64,000 nucleotides of DNA from NCBI GenBank assembly GCA_963682095.1, contig OY821754.1, forward strand, positions 22,536,853 through 22,600,852, written 5' to 3'. The first letter of the stretch is position 1. Each line of letters starts with the position of its first letter. The stretch is from Potentilla sterilis. Taxonomy: Eukaryota > Streptophyta > Magnoliopsida > Rosales > Rosaceae. Positions 23,707 to 34,513 of this stretch are shown here, in pieces. The translations under genes were made by a program, and so were the position numbers. The notes beneath the pieces were generated by a model, which saw only the letters and a program-made list of their open reading frames with translations, searched no databases and was not told where the DNA came from.

Positions 23707-26700
23707 ATGGACAAGAGTTGGATTACCCTTGGAAGATGGGATCAGGCGTATCATGATGGAGTTAGGAGTTTCCTGGATTTTGTGATGGCTAACTGTGGAG
23801 ACACTACACTTCATTATTGTCCGTGTAAAAAGTGCAAGTGTGCCACCCCACGTCACCGGTTTTCCATAGAGACAGTGGAGCAACACCTGGCTAGATATGG
23901 ATTTTGGGTCCTATACACTAATTGGATTTATCACGGTGAACCAGAGTTTGCGGGTCGTCATGATCATGGACAATTTGCCGAGAGAGGGAGTTCCTCCAAT
24001 GATCCGACAACGAACTGGATCAACGATATGTTTCCTCGTGAGAGCGGTGTCTTTGAGGAAGCACCAGATGTGCAACTCCCACCTCCGGAGATGGAGTGTT
24101 TCCCTGATATTGAGCCACTCGAGCCATTACCCCGATCTCCGGTCAACACAAGTGGTATGGAAAAGTACAACAACCTGATCGCATTGCAACAGACTCCGTT
24201 GTACCCCGGATGCAGTAAGACTGTCCTTGAATCTGTCATGGGAGTGATGAAGATCAAAACGGAGAACAAAGGCACTGTCAAATCGGTTGATGATTGGCTT
24301 CGGCTATGGGGTGGGGCGATGCCCCCCGGACATCGGCTTCCTACGAGTCATCATAAGGTGCGACATATCCTTAAAGATCTCGGCCTTTCCTACATCAAGA
24401 TTCATGCATGCAGATACGATTGCGTTCTGTTTTACGGGGAAGGACTTGCAGATCTTGAATACTGCCCATTATGCAATACAGAGCGGTATAAGTTCACTCC
24501 TAAAGGGAACAAGAAAGCTGTGAAGATACTTCGGTACTTCCCGCTGATTGATAGGCTTGAGCGGTTGTTCATGTGTGCTTTCACGGCCGAAGCTATGAGA
24601 TGGTGGGCTGAGAGGAATGTGCCTGACGATGACACCCTTAGACATCCCGCCGACGGAGAGGCTTGGAAGAAGAACGTGCTGGAGTTTCCCGAATTTGCAT
24701 CAGAGGTTCGAAATGTTTGGCTAGGGCTATCATCCGACGGTTTCAACCCTTTTGGCAAGAAAGAGCTTCAGTACAGTGTGTGGCCAGTTATTTTGATTCC
24801 GTACAACTTTCCACCGTGGATGTGCATGAAGAAGGAATATAACATGCTCACATTGTTGATTCCAGGCCCAGGTTATCCGGGAAAGTGTCTCGATGTGTAT
24901 TTGAGACCCGTAATTGAGGAGCTTCGGTACTTGAGTCTGAACGGCCACCTGGTCTACGACCGGTTCAAAAATGAGATGTTCCGGATGCATGCCATGCTTG
25001 TTGGCACGATCAGTGACTTTCCTGGGAGGGGTATGTTGTCGGGCAGCGTCACCAGGGGTTACAGGGCTTGTTCAGAGTGCATGACTGTTGATTGCTCCAG
25101 TCCTCATTGCAGCAAGATTGTCCAGATGCGTCACCGTCGTTGGCTTCCGCATGACCATCCATTTAGGGACGATGCACAGGCTTTTGATGGGACTGAAGAA
25201 AGGGGCTGGGCACCGGAGCAATGGACAGGGGAGGAAATATTGGCAGTGTTGAATGAGTATGACTTTGGTCCGCTTAGCAATCATCCCGATGTGTTGCGCA
25301 CGATTCCAGAGAGGCCGGATCGGTATAGGTTCTAGTCACACAAGAGCATCTTATGGGAACTTCCTTATTGGGCCAGGTTGGCTACCAGATACTACCTGGA
25401 TGTCATGCATATAGAGAAGAACGTGGGTGAAGCCGTGGTTGGCACAGTTTTGAATTGGGAGAAGAAAACAAAAGACACCCCCAAGGCACGCGTTGATCTG
25501 AGAAATATGGGACTGCGGGACCATTTGTGGTTGAGAGAGGGCAGGAGCAAAATGCCCCAAGCTCCTTACACCGTCACCAGGGACCAGAAACATGAAATCT
25601 TTGGATGGCTGAGTAATGTCAGGTAACTTTTTATTAATTAGGCATGTATTCCCTAAAGAATCCATCTGTTGTTGGACGACTATATATGCATGAAATCTAA
25701 TTGTTGTTAATGGCTATGCAGGTATCCTTATGGCTATGCGGGTAACATAAGCAAGTGTGTTAACTACCGAGACAACAAGATGTACGGATTGAAGAGTCAC
25801 GACTGCCATGTACTGCTTCAACGCCTCTTCCCTATTTTCATTCGAGCGTACTTGGAGGATGAAGTGGTTGAGCCGTTGGTGGCGTTGTCAAGATTCTTCC
25901 AGAAGTTATGCGCTAGAGAAGTTAGAAAATCAGACCTCATGAGAATGCATGAGGAAATCGTTTTTATCTTGTGCAAGTTCGAGAGGATATTTCCCCCAAA
26001 CTTCTTTGACATCATGCCTCACCTGATGATCCATCTTCCCCAACAATTGTTGCTTACCGGTCCCGTACACTACACTTGGATGTATCCCATCGAAAGGTAC
26101 ATGTTATTCATAAATTTGATTTATACATGTTTTTAAATAAAAGTTGCATGCTCTTAACACGCACTTGTTAACCTTGCAGACAACTTGGAGACTACAAGAA
26201 ATATGTGCACAATAAATCTGCGCCTGAGGGGTGTATTGCTGAAGCTTACATTGCGCATGAGTGTGTAACGTACGCCAAGTTGTACTTGGGAGCGATGGAG
26301 GACCCCCCACAACATCCAAGTCGAGATGACCCCGAGTTCAACCTATCTATCGTCGCCAACTCTGTTGTACCATACGGAAGCTTCAAGAAAAAGGGTGTGG
26401 ACAAGTTGCCTGACCATGAGGTAGGGATTGCCCACTGGTGGGTTCTAATAAACTGTCCGGAGGTACAATATTGGAAACGTCACCATCTTCACAGCAAGGA
26501 AGTTCGCGGTGATGTCGAGTACCACAACACGACGTTTGCAGACTATTTTCCACAATGGGTAAGTGTATAAATATATATATTAGATGGCTTTCTTTTACAG
26601 TTCCCTATTCTTTAATCATAAACACACCGAGTGATTTGAGTTATATTTTTCAGCTGATGCAAGTGGCTGCGAGGGGTGGTCATACAAATTACTCAGAGGA

Positions 26701-27406
26701 ATTGAGGCTGTTGTCGATGAAGCCGATATCTTCCACAGTCCGCCCAATGTGTGATGTCAACGGCGTTAAGTATATATGTGAAGCTAGAGACGGGGAACGC
26801 AAAACACAGAATTGTGGGGTGATGGTCGATGGTGCAGAGGGGGGCGTGGATTTTTACGGTGTCCTACAGTCAGTTGTTGAACTCATTTATGGGAACCGCA
26901 TGAAAGTCCACTTGTTCAAGTGTCGATGGTTTGATACTAGGCCGCACCGCACACGGATCGATCAGTACGGCATACTTTCGGTGAATACCGCCACTAGTGT
27001 GTATGAAGACGACCCCTTTGTTTTCGCCACAGCGGCCAAAAAGGTCTTTTATCTTGACGATCCTTTGAACAAAGGCACGTGGAAGGTAGTTAACCATGTG
27101 TCTCAGCGAGACATATACAGTGCTACCACACTTGGTGTGAGCACAGAGTGTCAAGAAGCGACCGCATACCAAGAGCCGGACGCCGGCGACATTCCGGAAT
27201 CCTCCACCATCCGCGATAATAATGTGACGCCGGGCAGAGTGGTCCGACTTCCTAGGGGTCAGGTGCCCATGTATGATGTTAATCCGAATCGTCTATATCA
27301 GCCCGACGATGACTCAGACGACGAGTACGAGCACCGGTTGCCAGATATTAACTACTATACTACGTCTGACTCAAGTGATGAGGATGATTCTGATTATCAT
27401 CCTTAG
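23707..27406 (+). pseudogene. E2 TNP2-type CACTA transposase with a single nonsense codon
   Basis: Exons 23707-25622, 25722-26096, 26180-26558 and 26654-27406 join in frame to 1,141 codons. A 5'-UTR intron (23215-23705) precedes the ATG. The order of regions is an N-terminal Transpos_assoc-like Cys cluster (CPCKKCKC, about residue 39), the Transposase_21 core (about 165-560, with HKVRHILKDLGLSYIKIHAC and LSSDGFNPFG), a DUF4218-like region (YGLKSHDCHVLLQRLFP to YPIERQLGDY) and a DUF4216-like region (YGVLQSVVEL, KCRWFDT). The tail is acidic. Codon 543 (25333-25335) is TAG where E1 and E3 have TGG (Trp); the frame is otherwise fully open. The enzyme would cut and join at the CACTA ends in the nucleus. 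Intron 25623-25721 is absent from E1 and E3. Confidence 0.92.
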
Positions 27407-27593
27407 TATACTATTTATGTATGTATTTGTGTACGATGGTGCATGCATGTATGAAAATAATTTTTGTCCTTAATTACCGTTTTTCGAATTTATGGGAAAT
27501 TGTATTGATTTGTTTGTGCGATATTCAGGAATTTATCAGGTGAAATAGGCAATTTTCAGGCCCTAAATGGCAAATTTTCAGAAAGATCAGCGT

Positions 27594-27716
27594 TATAGCC
27601 GACGAAATGGACCATAATTCGTCGGCTATAATGCCCATACTTTAGCCGACGACTTGCAATTCGTCGGCTATAATGCCCATACTGTAGCCGACGACTTGCA
27701 AGTCGTCGGCTAAAGT
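27594..27716. repeat. E2 internal motif cluster after the transposase gene
   Basis: Six GCCGACGA / TCGTCGGC motifs in three inverted pairs, about 190 bases past the transposase stop. E1 (33667-33832) and E3 (41968-42092) have a cluster at the equivalent place. Confidence 0.88.
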
Positions 27717-27730
27717 ATATTGACCGAAAC

Positions 27731-28537
27731 CATACGTAGACCGTTCAAATGCAAAAGTGTCGTGAAATAAGATACGACCGAAATATTGAAATACGACTAC
27801 GGTTGAAAAATGGGAAGATTCGGACAAAATCTGTGTGCCGAATGTTGCGGTTAGGTGTTTTTTACTTCCGTTTTCCTATGGGTAGCCTGACGGTCGGTAA
27901 ATATTTGGAGGAAAATTTTTATACGGTTAGTTGCGTCGCATCGATTTGAAACTATTCTCTGTTGAAGGTCAGGCCAAAAAACGTCATCTAGACGGGCCAA
28001 TTGCCGTTTTAAAGCGTTTAGAGGTTTGACCAAGCAGTTTGACCGATCCGATCGACCCTTTAACGTTGTCAGATCTAGTTGTATTTTTTTTCATACATGT
28101 ATTTAATCTTAACGGTGATATCTGACGGTTGGAATAGATTTTCAAAACTTTTAGATTCGAAATCGGAACATATGCACTAATGTTCCTTAACTTATTTACT
28201 AAGTGTTTAAGTGAATGTATAGTTTCAAATAGTTACCATACGTAGACCGTTCAAATGCAAAAGTGTCGTGAAATAAGATACGACCGAAATATTGAAATAC
28301 GACTACGGTTGAAAAATGGGAAGATTCGGACAAAATCTGTGTGCCGAATGTTGCGGTTAGGTGTTTTTTACTTCCGTTTTCCTATGGGTAGCCTGACGGT
28401 CGGTAAATATTTGGAGGAAAATTTTTATACGGTTAGTTGCGTCGCATCGATTTGAAACTATTCTCTGTTGAAGGTCAGGCAAAAAAACGTCATCTAGACG
28501 GGCCAATTGCCGTTTTAAAGCGTTTAGAGGTTTGACC
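27731..28537 (+). repeat. E2 506-bp tandem repeat, ~1.6 copies
   Basis: The word CATACGTAGACCGTTCAAAT starts at 27731 and again at 28237, exactly 506 bases apart. The second copy is almost identical but partial, ending about 28537. Each copy contains the same 66-codon ORF (27749-27949 and 28255-28455). The repeat sits between the two CACTA genes, as in E1 and E3. Confidence 0.92.
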
Positions 28538-28552
28538 AAAACTTGACCAGGG

Positions 28553-28862
28553 AATAGCCGACGAAATCCTGAACTTCGTCGGCTAAACTCTTGCGATCCG
28601 CGCCGTTTCATTGTCCGCCGTTGGATGGGCGAGATCTGACGGCTGCTGAGAGCGTGAAGTATAGCCGACGAGATTCATATTATAGCCGACGATGTGCATA
28701 TTATAGCCGACGATAGACTTAACTTCGTCGGCTATAACCGGCCCGCAAAGCCCAACTTCGGCCCGGCCCGGATTTCGGCCCGGCCCGTCAGAGTATAGCC
28801 GACGAAATTCGTCGGCTATAACTATAGCCGACGAATTAAAATAACATCGTCGGCTATAGTCC
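28553..28862. repeat. E2 internal motif array at the second-gene promoter
   Basis: About ten GCCGACGA / TCGTCGGC motifs just upstream of the GC-rich 5' UTR (28863-29279) of the TNPA-like gene. The position suggests a regulatory role for the element's own DNA-binding protein; that is inference. Confidence 0.85.
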
Positions 28863-29279
28863 TTCGATTTAAACCGAAACAGAGGGCGCCTCCCTCATTT
28901 TCCAGAAACCCTAAATCCCTAAATCCCCACTGCCGCAGCCGCCCGTCCCTCCCCGACGCCGACCGACCACCACCGACGCCGACCGAGCCTCCCCCTCCCT
29001 ACCCTCCCCCTCCCCGCCCCCTCCCCGTCGTGCCCGACCCCTCCCCGACCCGAAACCCCCTGCCGCCGCCGCCCCGAGCCGCCGCCCCGAGCCGCCGTCC
29101 CGAGCCGCCGTAGCCGCCCCTGCCGCCGTAGCCGCCCCTGCCTTGCGTCGCCTCTGCCGCCCCTGCTGCAGCCGCCCAGCCGCAGCCGCCCCTAGCCGAT
29201 CCGAAACCCCCTGCCGCCGCCGCCCCTGCCGCCGCCGCCGCCGCACCGCACCACCCGTCCTCGTCCAGACTGCACCACC

Positions 29280-32200
29280 ATGTCAGGTAGTCCCGATCGA
29301 GCCTCATTTACGGTTTTTATTAATTTTGTCGAATTTTGTGAATTTTAGGGTTTTTGTGAATTTTTTGTGGAATTTAGGGTTTTTTTGAAATTTATGGAAT
29401 TGTGTGGATTTTTTGTTAAATTTGTTAATTTTGTGGAATTTATATACTAATTTTGTGGATTTTTTGTTAAATTTACGGTTTTTATATACTAATTGTGGAA
29501 TTTTGTTGAATTTATATACTAGTATACTAATTTATATACTAATTTATATATAATTAGGTATAAATATTTTTTTTCATTTTTATGACGATATATATATATA
29601 TATTTTTCGGAATATATATATATATATATAATTAGGTATAAATATAGTTATGTATATATATAATTAGGTGTATATATATTTAAAAAAGTTTTTTATTTTT
29701 TTGTGAAATTTAAGGAATTTTGTGTTATATTTCGGAATATATATATATAATTAGGTATAAATATATTTAGGTACGTATATATATAATTAGGTATATATAC
29801 ATTGAATGATGTTTTTAATTTTGTTTTGTGGAATTTTTGTGCAATTTATGGAATTTATATACTAATTGTGCAGGAAACCGGCGCTTTGTAGACCGATGGC
29901 TTGGCAGACGGACCGAGAGCGACCCCGACGCTCAGGCAGGATCCAGCCGTGGGGGGAGCGGATCCAGCGGTCGTCGGGGCCTAGGCCGGCCTTTGAGTCG
30001 ACGAGAGGAGACGTTGATGGGATTGACGCCGAGCGATCCACGTGGGGGCTCCTCGTATGAGTCGACGGGAGCGGGCCCTGACTCGAGTGTCGGAGGAGGA
30101 CGCAGAGCCACCAGACCCCAGTGCACTTCAGCACTGTTCCAGGATCGGCAGCCGACCCCACCGCGCGCCGATCTGGACCCTCCAGAGATGCTCCCTGTCC
30201 CCCCACAGCGACAGCGTCCACAGCTACGGGGCCCACCGTCAGGGGGAGCAGGCCCCTCAGGGTCCACGCCCCGTATGTCTCCGCCATCGGGGATGTACAT
30301 GGTCCAGTTCCTCCCTGCCATCCCTGAGTACGACGCCAGGGGGAGGCAGATTTGGAGGCACGACCGGCCTCACGAGATTCCCTGGGAGGAGGCCTACTTC
30401 TACAGTCCTTTCGACTCAGAGGACTGCCGCGGCCTGTGGGCCGTTCGTGAGAGGGACAAGCAGTACAACGACGCAGGTAATTGGTTAGTTTAATTAATTA
30501 TTTACATTGTTTAATTAATTATTTAATTAGTTAGTTTAAATAATTATTTAACTATGTGTTCATTTTAACAGGCGTCCTCGTCAATAAACCCGCGGGGACG
30601 AGACGGACCAGAGGGCCAGCGAACATGTCCACCCTGGAGAGGGAGCTGGCCGGTGGGATCAGAGAGATCCTGCCCGGTCCCGGTGAGGATGGACGCCCGA
30701 TTGAGCGGAGAGACACCACCACCAAGTACATCAACGCGACGGGCATGCTCGTGCGGGACAGGGTCCCACTGTTGTGGCCCGACTGGGGCTCTGTGCCCGA
30801 TGAGATCAAGGCGCGAGTGTACAATGCACTGTCGGTGAGTTAAATATGATTTTTATTATAGAAAATAAACAATTATGAATTCAGTCCTTATAACTATATA
30901 AAAATATTTTCTAATTAATTTATAATGTTGCAGCAATGGTTTAGAGTCCATCCTACCTTGGACTGGTGGAGAGACGAGCAGCTGAAGAACAGGTTATGTG
31001 TTTTGCTTTTTTTTGTATAAATATATTTATTGGCAGTGTACGAATATATATATCTAACAGTTGTGTTCTGTTAATATAGGTACTCCGAGTGGAAGAACGA
31101 GCTGTCCACGCACTACAGGACGTACCATGTGGAGCAGCGCTTGGGGCGAGCTGCAACCCCCCACGAGTTCCGGTACAGGGAGTACGAGTGGCTATGGCTG
31201 GTAGCCTACTTCGGGAGCGACAGGGTCTCGGTAAGAAAATTTAGCCTGGTAGTATATAACTTTTTAATGTTATTTAATAATTAAATTATGTAGTTACTTA
31301 ATTCAATTAATTAGTTAGTTAGTTAGTTATTAGTTATTAAATTAAGTCAGTTGGTTAGTTACATAGTTAGTTAGTTCGTTACTAAATTAAATCAAATTAA
31401 ATTAAATAAAATTAGGTAGTTAGTAAGTTAGTTAGTTACTAAATTAAATTAGTTAGTTAAGTAGTTACTAATTAAATTAGTTAGTTAAGTAGTTACTAAT
31501 TAAATTAAATTAGTTAGTAACTAAATTAGTTATTAATTTTATTTTGGTTAGTTCCTAATATTTTAATTTAGTTACTAATTTATATTTGCGTTTATATGTT
31601 TGTTGTTATAATACAGAAAATCTCGCGGACGAACAGCGACAACCGCAGGAGGAACGAGCACCCCCACCACGGCGGCGCCCGCTCCTGGAGGCAGTGGGCA
31701 GAGATGGCGAGGAGGGACCGACCGCTGAGGCCGTTGTCGTGGATTCATGCGCAGATATATCCGGGGCGTCCCGACCAAGTGGTAAGTATTCGTCCATCTT
31801 AAATAAAAGTGTTTCATGAAATTAATTTATATATATAATTTTTAATTCGTTTATTATATTTTCTTGTCAATTAGGCGGAAATAGATGCGGAGACCGACGC
31901 GATCACCTTCGGGATCGCGCGAGACACTCTGGGAGACGGGGCGTCCGACGAGGCGATCGCGGAGTTTGCCTCCACGATCGACACCCTTGAGCCGCGCTTG
32001 GCCTCTCAGATCATGCACGCGGCGGTAGGGACGGGGAACAACTACTTCTACCAGAGAGGCCTAGGCGCGGCGGGAGATGGGGTTCTCAAGTTCACGCCGG
32101 CCAATCCCAGCACGCAGCGTGCGGCTTCGACGAGAGGAGACTTGCAGACGCAGCTGCAGAGGACTCAGGCGGAGTTGGCGAGGGCGGTGGAGGCGCTCCA

Positions 32201-32405
32201 GCAGGCGGAGTTGGCGAGGGCTGCGGAGGCTTCGGCGCAGCAGGCCAGAGACGCATCTGTGGCGGAGATGTACCGATGGATGCAGCAGTCTTGGGAGGCC
32301 CAGCAGGCTGGACTCCAGCCCCCGCCTCCGCCACAGATGCCCCAGTTCGTCGTCCCCACTCCCCCCCCCGCATCGGAGTACGCCAGCCGATCAGGACAGC
32401 CATAG
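29280..32405 (+). CDS. E2 second CACTA gene (TNPA-like, Transposase_24 type), open
   Basis: Seven exons: 29280-29286, 29874-30476, 30572-30834, 30934-30992, 31080-31230, 31617-31781 and 31875-32405. All have GT-AG borders. Together they give 1,779 nt, exactly 593 codons, with no internal stop. The tiny first exon encodes only Met-Ser and the first base of Gly; it is supported by E1 and E3, whose proteins also start just before an RR-rich segment. The N-terminal third is Arg/Ser/Pro/Gly-rich and disordered. The conserved core has RDRVPLLWPDW (exon 3), YSEWKNEL and YREYEWLWL (exon 5) and PHHGGARSWRQW (exon 6). The C-terminal part has an Ala/Glu/Gln-rich coiled coil (QTQLQRTQAELARAVEALQQ) and a Pro-rich tail. 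The product probably binds the GCCGACGA motifs. Codon use is very GC-rich compared with the neighbouring AT-rich introns. Confidence 0.88.
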
Positions 32406-32636
32406 CCACCGGAACTCGAACGATCCGGTCGACGACGCTACGCGTTTAGGGGGTGATGATGAGTAGATATATATAGTGGGTTAATTTGTACAGTATGTAG
32501 GATATTAGGGATGGATTGATGTGGATATTTGTTGGATATTTGGATGTTTGTTTGTGCATTTTCTGCAGCCCCCGAAGACGAAGAGAAATTGGGCCCGAGT
32601 AAAATTTTTTAATTTTTTTAAATATTTAGGGGTTAT

Positions 32637-33143
32637 AGCCGACGATATTGGCATTATTTCGTCGGCTATAACAGTTATAGCCGACGATTTTTACCAAATT
32701 TCGTCGGCTATAAGGGCTATAGCCGACGATGTTTACCATATGTCGTCGGCTATACCCTCCCGGCTTCAGGCAAAAAAAAGCCGTTCCTGGTACCGGCGAT
32801 TGTTATGGCCGACGATAGTGTCGTCGGCTAAAACGGACGTATAGCCGACGATAGTGTCGTCGGCTATACTTCGGGTTAGGGGCAGTTACGTAATTTTTAA
32901 AGCCGACGATCTTCTCGTCGGCAATGTTCGAAGTATAGCCGACGACGCTTTTTTCGTCGGCTATACCTGGTGTTTCATAAGCCGACGACTTACCCCGTGT
33001 GTCGTCGGCTATACTATAGCCGACGGAGCAATCCCGACGAGATAATAGCCGACGATACTTCGTCGGCTATGACTATAGCCGACGAATTAATGGAAACGGC
33101 CGACGAGATGGCGTCGTCGGCTATGACGCCTTTTCTGGTAGTG
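32637..33143. repeat. E2 subterminal motif array (3' end)
   Basis: About 22 copies of GCCGACGA / TCGTCGGC in roughly 490 bases, strictly alternating in orientation for most of the array, ending at the TIR. This is the densest array of the window. Confidence 0.93.
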
Positions 33144-33146
33144 TAA

Positions 33147-33605
33147 ACAAGTTAAAGAACATTAGTGCATATGTTCTGATTTTGAATCTAAAAGTTTAGA
33201 AAATCTATTCCAACCATCAGATATCACCGTTAAGATTAAATACATGTATGAAAAAAAATCCAACTTCAGCTGACAACGTTAAAGGCTCGATCGGAACGGT
33301 CAACCGGGTGAGTCAAACCTCTAAACGCTTAGAAATAGTAATTGGCCTGTCTAAATGACGTTTTTTGGCCTGACGTTCAACAGATAATAGTTTCAAATCG
33401 ATGAGATGCAACTAATCGTATAAAAATTTTCCTCAAAATATTTACCGAAGGTAACGCTACCATTAGGGAAACGAAGGAATAAAACCTTTGACCGCATCTT
33501 TCGCCAGTCAAATTTTATCAGAATCTTGTCATTTTTCAACCGTAGACGTATTTCATTATTTCGGGCATATCTTATTTCACATCATTTTTGCATTTGAAGG
33601 ATGAA
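33147..33605 (-). repeat. E1 506-bp tandem repeat, proximal part
   Basis: Continues the unit broken at 22828 by E2. It matches the E3 copies closely, but a TGA follows the third codon of the 66-codon ORF. Confidence 0.85.
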
Positions 33606-33666
33606 GCAATGGTTTATCGTTAGTGATAGAAAATGGAATATGATCATTTTTTGTTTTTTTTTTAAA

Positions 33667-33832
33667 TCATAGCCGACGAGAGACTCGTAGTCGTCGGCTA
33701 TTCTTTTGTCTTTTTCTGTCTGAAATAAAATATGTATTTTCCAATATAGTTATAGCCGACGAAATAATGAATTTTTCGTCAGCTATTATTAGTATAGCCG
33801 ACGAAATAACGTGTTTTTCGTCGGCCATTATA
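33667..33832. repeat. E1 internal motif cluster after the transposase gene
   Basis: Six GCCGACGA-type motifs (one off by a base) in three inverted pairs, about 230 bases past the transposase stop at 34056. Same position as in E2 and E3. Confidence 0.85.
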
Positions 33833-34055
33833 TGAAAAAGGTAAAAAAAATCAGTAGGTTTACACCTCTCGTATTCCTATTTCCTGTTCATATATAACCA
33901 AAATTGAACATCAAGAAAACAGAAACCCAGCAGTCAACATATTACAATTTTTTTTTAAGGGGTTTGGAACCCAGCCTAGCTGGGAGGCTCATCCCCACGC
34001 CCGTCCATTAGAAATTAGTGGATTACAAATGAAATGATTACATCATCTAAATTAC

Positions 34056-34508
34056 TTAATCCGGCGGATTGTAATCGGAATCATCGGATGAGTCTTCTTC
34101 GGTTTCTGAATTGCTCGATAGGGATAATCTATGTCTTTCCTCACCTCTAGAGTCCTCGTTAGTTTCTTCATTTTGATCAACATCAACAAGTAGTGGCTCT
34201 TCACGTCGAATTCGCACCGGCGTGTCTAGGCGAATAAAAGAGGAGTCAGGAATACCGTTTGAGTTGGGCTCTTGATACGCGGTGCGACCTTCCTCCTTCT
34301 CTTCAGCCACTCCAAGTGTAGACGCCCGGTAAATGTTGCGATGGTGGATAGTGTTGACTACTTTCCACGGGTCACCCTTGGCGAGATCATCAAGATAAAA
34401 CACTTGTTTCACCCATGTGGCTAAAACGAACGGGTCATCCTCATACCATGATGTACTAGTGTTCACAGAAGTTATGCCGTATTGATCGGTTTTCATGCTT
34501 TGCGGCCG
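34056..34508 (-). pseudogene. E1 transposase, C-terminal part of last exon
   Basis: This is the downstream part of E1 transposase exon 3, separated from its upstream part (58022-57741) by the 23-kb Athila insertion. The two pieces total 735 nt, exactly the length of E3 exon 3. The protein words TDQYGITSVNTS and YEDDPFVLATWVKQVFYLDD lie just after the DUF4216-like region, followed by an acidic Ser/Glu/Asp-rich tail ending DYNPPD. An inverted repeat CCCAGC-CTA-GCTGGG follows in the 3' UTR (33970-33984), also present in E3. Confidence 0.93.
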
Positions 34509-34513
34509 TGTGT

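Larger units (their letters stand above)
22829..33143 (+). mobile_element. CACTA transposon E2, inserted in E1
   Basis: A 10,315-bp element with perfect 15-bp TIRs (CACTACCAGAAAAGG at 22829; its complement ends at 33143) and target duplication TAA (22826-22828, 33144-33146). The pre-insertion site is confirmed by E3, where the same sequence runs unbroken near 40936. It carries, on the + strand, a TNP2-type transposase (23707-27406, one stop codon) and an open TNPA-like gene (29280-32405). Motif arrays lie at both ends and between the genes. It belongs to a different subfamily from E1/E3: its TIRs differ beyond CACTACCAGA, its transposase has an extra intron and its second gene is much more GC-rich. 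Confidence 0.97.

Noticed and set aside
28911..29307. Long GC-rich ORFs on the - strand (Arg/Gly/Ala-rich)
   Set aside because: They are antisense to the GC-rich 5' UTR of the E2 second gene, low-complexity, and stay open only because of base composition.
29862..30488. Alternative-frame ORFs over exon 2 of the E2 second gene
   Set aside because: Shadows of the real frame; only one frame continues in phase through all seven exons and matches E1 and E3.
18168..33143. Regularly repeated palindromic motifs that look like a CRISPR array at first sight
   Set aside because: The repeats are 8-12 bases in alternating orientation, with irregular short spacers and a clear link to CACTA termini; there are no cas genes and this is a plant genome.
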